The notes under the pieces were generated by a model. That model ran no database searches, was not told the DNA's origin, and saw only the letters and a list, made by a program, of their open reading frames with translations. A stretch of 43,076 nucleotides of DNA from Alistipes sp. (lineage in GTDB: Bacteria > Bacteroidota > Bacteroidia > Bacteroidales > Rikenellaceae), in NCBI GenBank assembly GCA_017559615.1, contig JAFYRB010000088.1:1-43076 (forward strand). Direction: 5' to 3'. Position numbers and translations under genes: made by a program. Shown piece after piece: positions 41,925 through 43,076 of this stretch (positions within the stretch are counted from its first letter, which is position 1; every line of letters starts with the position of its first letter).

Positions 41925-43076
41925 TTACTCAAGGCCCATCTCTGAACGGAGTCCAACGAGAAGGTCGTCATAATCACGCAAACCTGTACCACCTGGGATT
42001 GGGTTACCTGTTATAACGTTCTCCTTAAGGTTAACCAACTCATCGGTCTTACCCTGGATAGCAGCCTCGTTAAGAACCTTTGTAGTCTCCTGGAACGATG
42101 CAGCAGATACAAAGCTTGATGTCTGCAATGCTGCACGTGTGATACCCTGAAGAACCTGGTTAGATGTTGCAGGAACGATAGGACGTACCTCAACCAACTG
42201 AAGGTCACGACGCTTCAACGCTGAGTTCTCATCACGCAATCTGCGGAGTGAGATAATCTGACCTGGCTGAACTGTCTGTGAGTCACCCGCAGAGGTTACG
42301 ACAACCTTATCGTAAAGCTCGTCGTTAACATCCATAAACTCCCACTTATCAACAACCTGATTCTCGAAGAAGCGAGTGTCACCTGGATCCTCAATCTGTA
42401 CCTTTGACATCATCTGACGAACGATAACCTCGAAGTGCTTATCGTTAATCTTTACACCCTGCATACGGTAAACCTCCTGAACCTCGTTCACGATATACTC
42501 CTGAACTCGGGTAGGACCGAGGATGCGAAGGATGTCACCTGGAGTGATTGCACCATCTGAAAGTGGCATACCTGCACGTACGTAGTCGTTCTCCTGAACG
42601 ATAATCTGACGTGACAATGGTACGAGATACTTACACTGGTCGCCATCCTTTGATGTAATGATAATCTCACGGTTACCACGCTTAATCTTACCGAATGTTA
42701 CCTCACCATCGATCTCCGATACGATAGCTGGGTTAGATGGGTTACGAGCCTCAAACAACTCTGTTACACGAGGCAAACCACCGGTGATATCACCACCTGT
42801 CTTACCTACGGCACGTGGAATCTTGATAAGGATGTCACCTGCGTGAATCTTACCGTTGTTCTTAACCATAATGTGAGCCGTTACAGGCAAGTTGTATGCC
42901 TTAACCTCCTCACCATCCTTGTTAACAATCTTGATAACAGGGTTCTTGGTCTTGTCCTTAGACTCGATAACTACGCGCTCCGAAAGACCTGTCTGCTCAT
43001 CACGCTCCTCGCGGTATGTAACACCCTCGATGATGCTCTCGTAAACAACCTTACCATCGGTCTCAGCGATAATAAC
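41925..43076 (-). CDS. rpoC: RNA polymerase beta' subunit, C-terminal part
   Basis: Open frame of 384 codons, stop included, running leftward from the right edge, in phase with no start needed inside the window. Conserved C-terminal blocks of the beta' subunit: [20 protein letters not shown], followed by [27 protein letters not shown] with IHDKH-like [14 protein letters not shown], and near the end [32 protein letters not shown] with [13 protein letters not shown]. The rest of the subunit (more than 1,000 residues) lies outside. No sign of truncation at the 3' end. rpoB should lie further right on the same strand. Confidence 0.97.
   Translation of the reverse strand, partial: VIIAETDGKVVYESIIEGVTYREERDEQTGLSERVVIESKDKTKNPVIKIVNKDGEEVKAYNLPVTAHIMVKNNGKIHAGDILIKIPRAVGKTGGDITGGLPRVTELFEARNPSNPAIVSEIDGEVTFGKIKRGNREIIITSKDGDQCKYLVPLSRQIIVQENDYVRAGMPLSDGAITPGDILRILGPTRVQEYIVNEVQEVYRMQGVKINDKHFEVIVRQMMSKVQIEDPGDTRFFENQVVDKWEFMDVNDELYDKVVVTSAGDSQTVQPGQIISLRRLRDENSALKRRDLQLVEVRPIVPATSNQVLQGITRAALQTSSFVSAASFQETTKVLNEAAIQGKTDELVNLKENVITGNPIPGGTGLRDYDDLLVGLRSEMGLE

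Overview
The window is a piece of a Bacteroidota chromosome, most likely order Bacteroidales and, as an inference, near Alistipes/Rikenellaceae. Evidence for the phylum: many genes are preceded by a TAnnTTTG -7 box instead of a TATAAT box, ribosome binding sites are weak, and the gene content fits (SusC-like plug protein, S46 dipeptidyl-peptidase, PPi-dependent phosphofructokinase, GH2 beta-galactosidase, GH57/GT4/debranching glycogen cluster, single-chain L-serine dehydratase, Rnf complex). No insertion sequence, phage, CRISPR array or rRNA was found. Most of the window is core genome.

Layout. 1-3.4 kb: a leftward operon of a plug-only TonB-receptor-like protein and two surface lipoproteins, one built of repeated modules. 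3.5-8.3 kb: pfp, an S46 peptidase and queA. 8.4-9.2 kb: panB (leftward). 9.35-13.5 kb: a GH2 beta-galactosidase and rmuC. 13.5-14.0 kb: a gene-poor stretch holding tRNA-Gln(CTG) and a displaced second copy of its 3' end and terminator. 14.1-16.8 kb: nucleoside transporter and rarA. 16.8-18.8 kb: groS-groL behind a sigma-54-type promoter. 18.9-22.0 kb: an unrecognised small protein, then yceD-rpmF-plsX and a lipoprotein that shares a module with the 0.4-2.7 kb lipoprotein. 22.1-26.6 kb: leftward glycogen operon (debranching enzyme, GT4 synthase, GH57). 26.8-27.9 kb: hemW. 28.0-34.1 kb: sdaA, two small envelope-type proteins, a SLOG-domain protein, an OprO/P porin with a YeiH-type permease, a low-molecular-weight phosphatase and a secreted thioredoxin-fold protein. 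34.3-41.8 kb: nadE, a 52-residue YqaE/Pmp3 protein, rseC and rnfBCDGEA. 41.9 kb to the right edge: the 3' end of rpoC (leftward).

How it fits together. The central theme is anaerobic energy metabolism: PPi-linked glycolysis, glycogen storage and turnover, serine deamination, NAD synthesis and the ion-pumping Rnf ferredoxin:NAD oxidoreductase. Envelope proteins (peptidase, galactosidase, porin, lipoproteins) feed it.

Points most worth a second look: NadE has kept a full-length amidase domain that lacks its catalytic cysteine; groESL has a textbook -24/-12 promoter and a 13-bp palindrome and no CIRCE element; one beta-rich module recurs across distant lipoproteins; the plug protein has no barrel; the debranching enzyme has a histone-H1-like tail; and the tRNA-Gln 3' end is duplicated beside an rmuC 3' end with shifted codon use.
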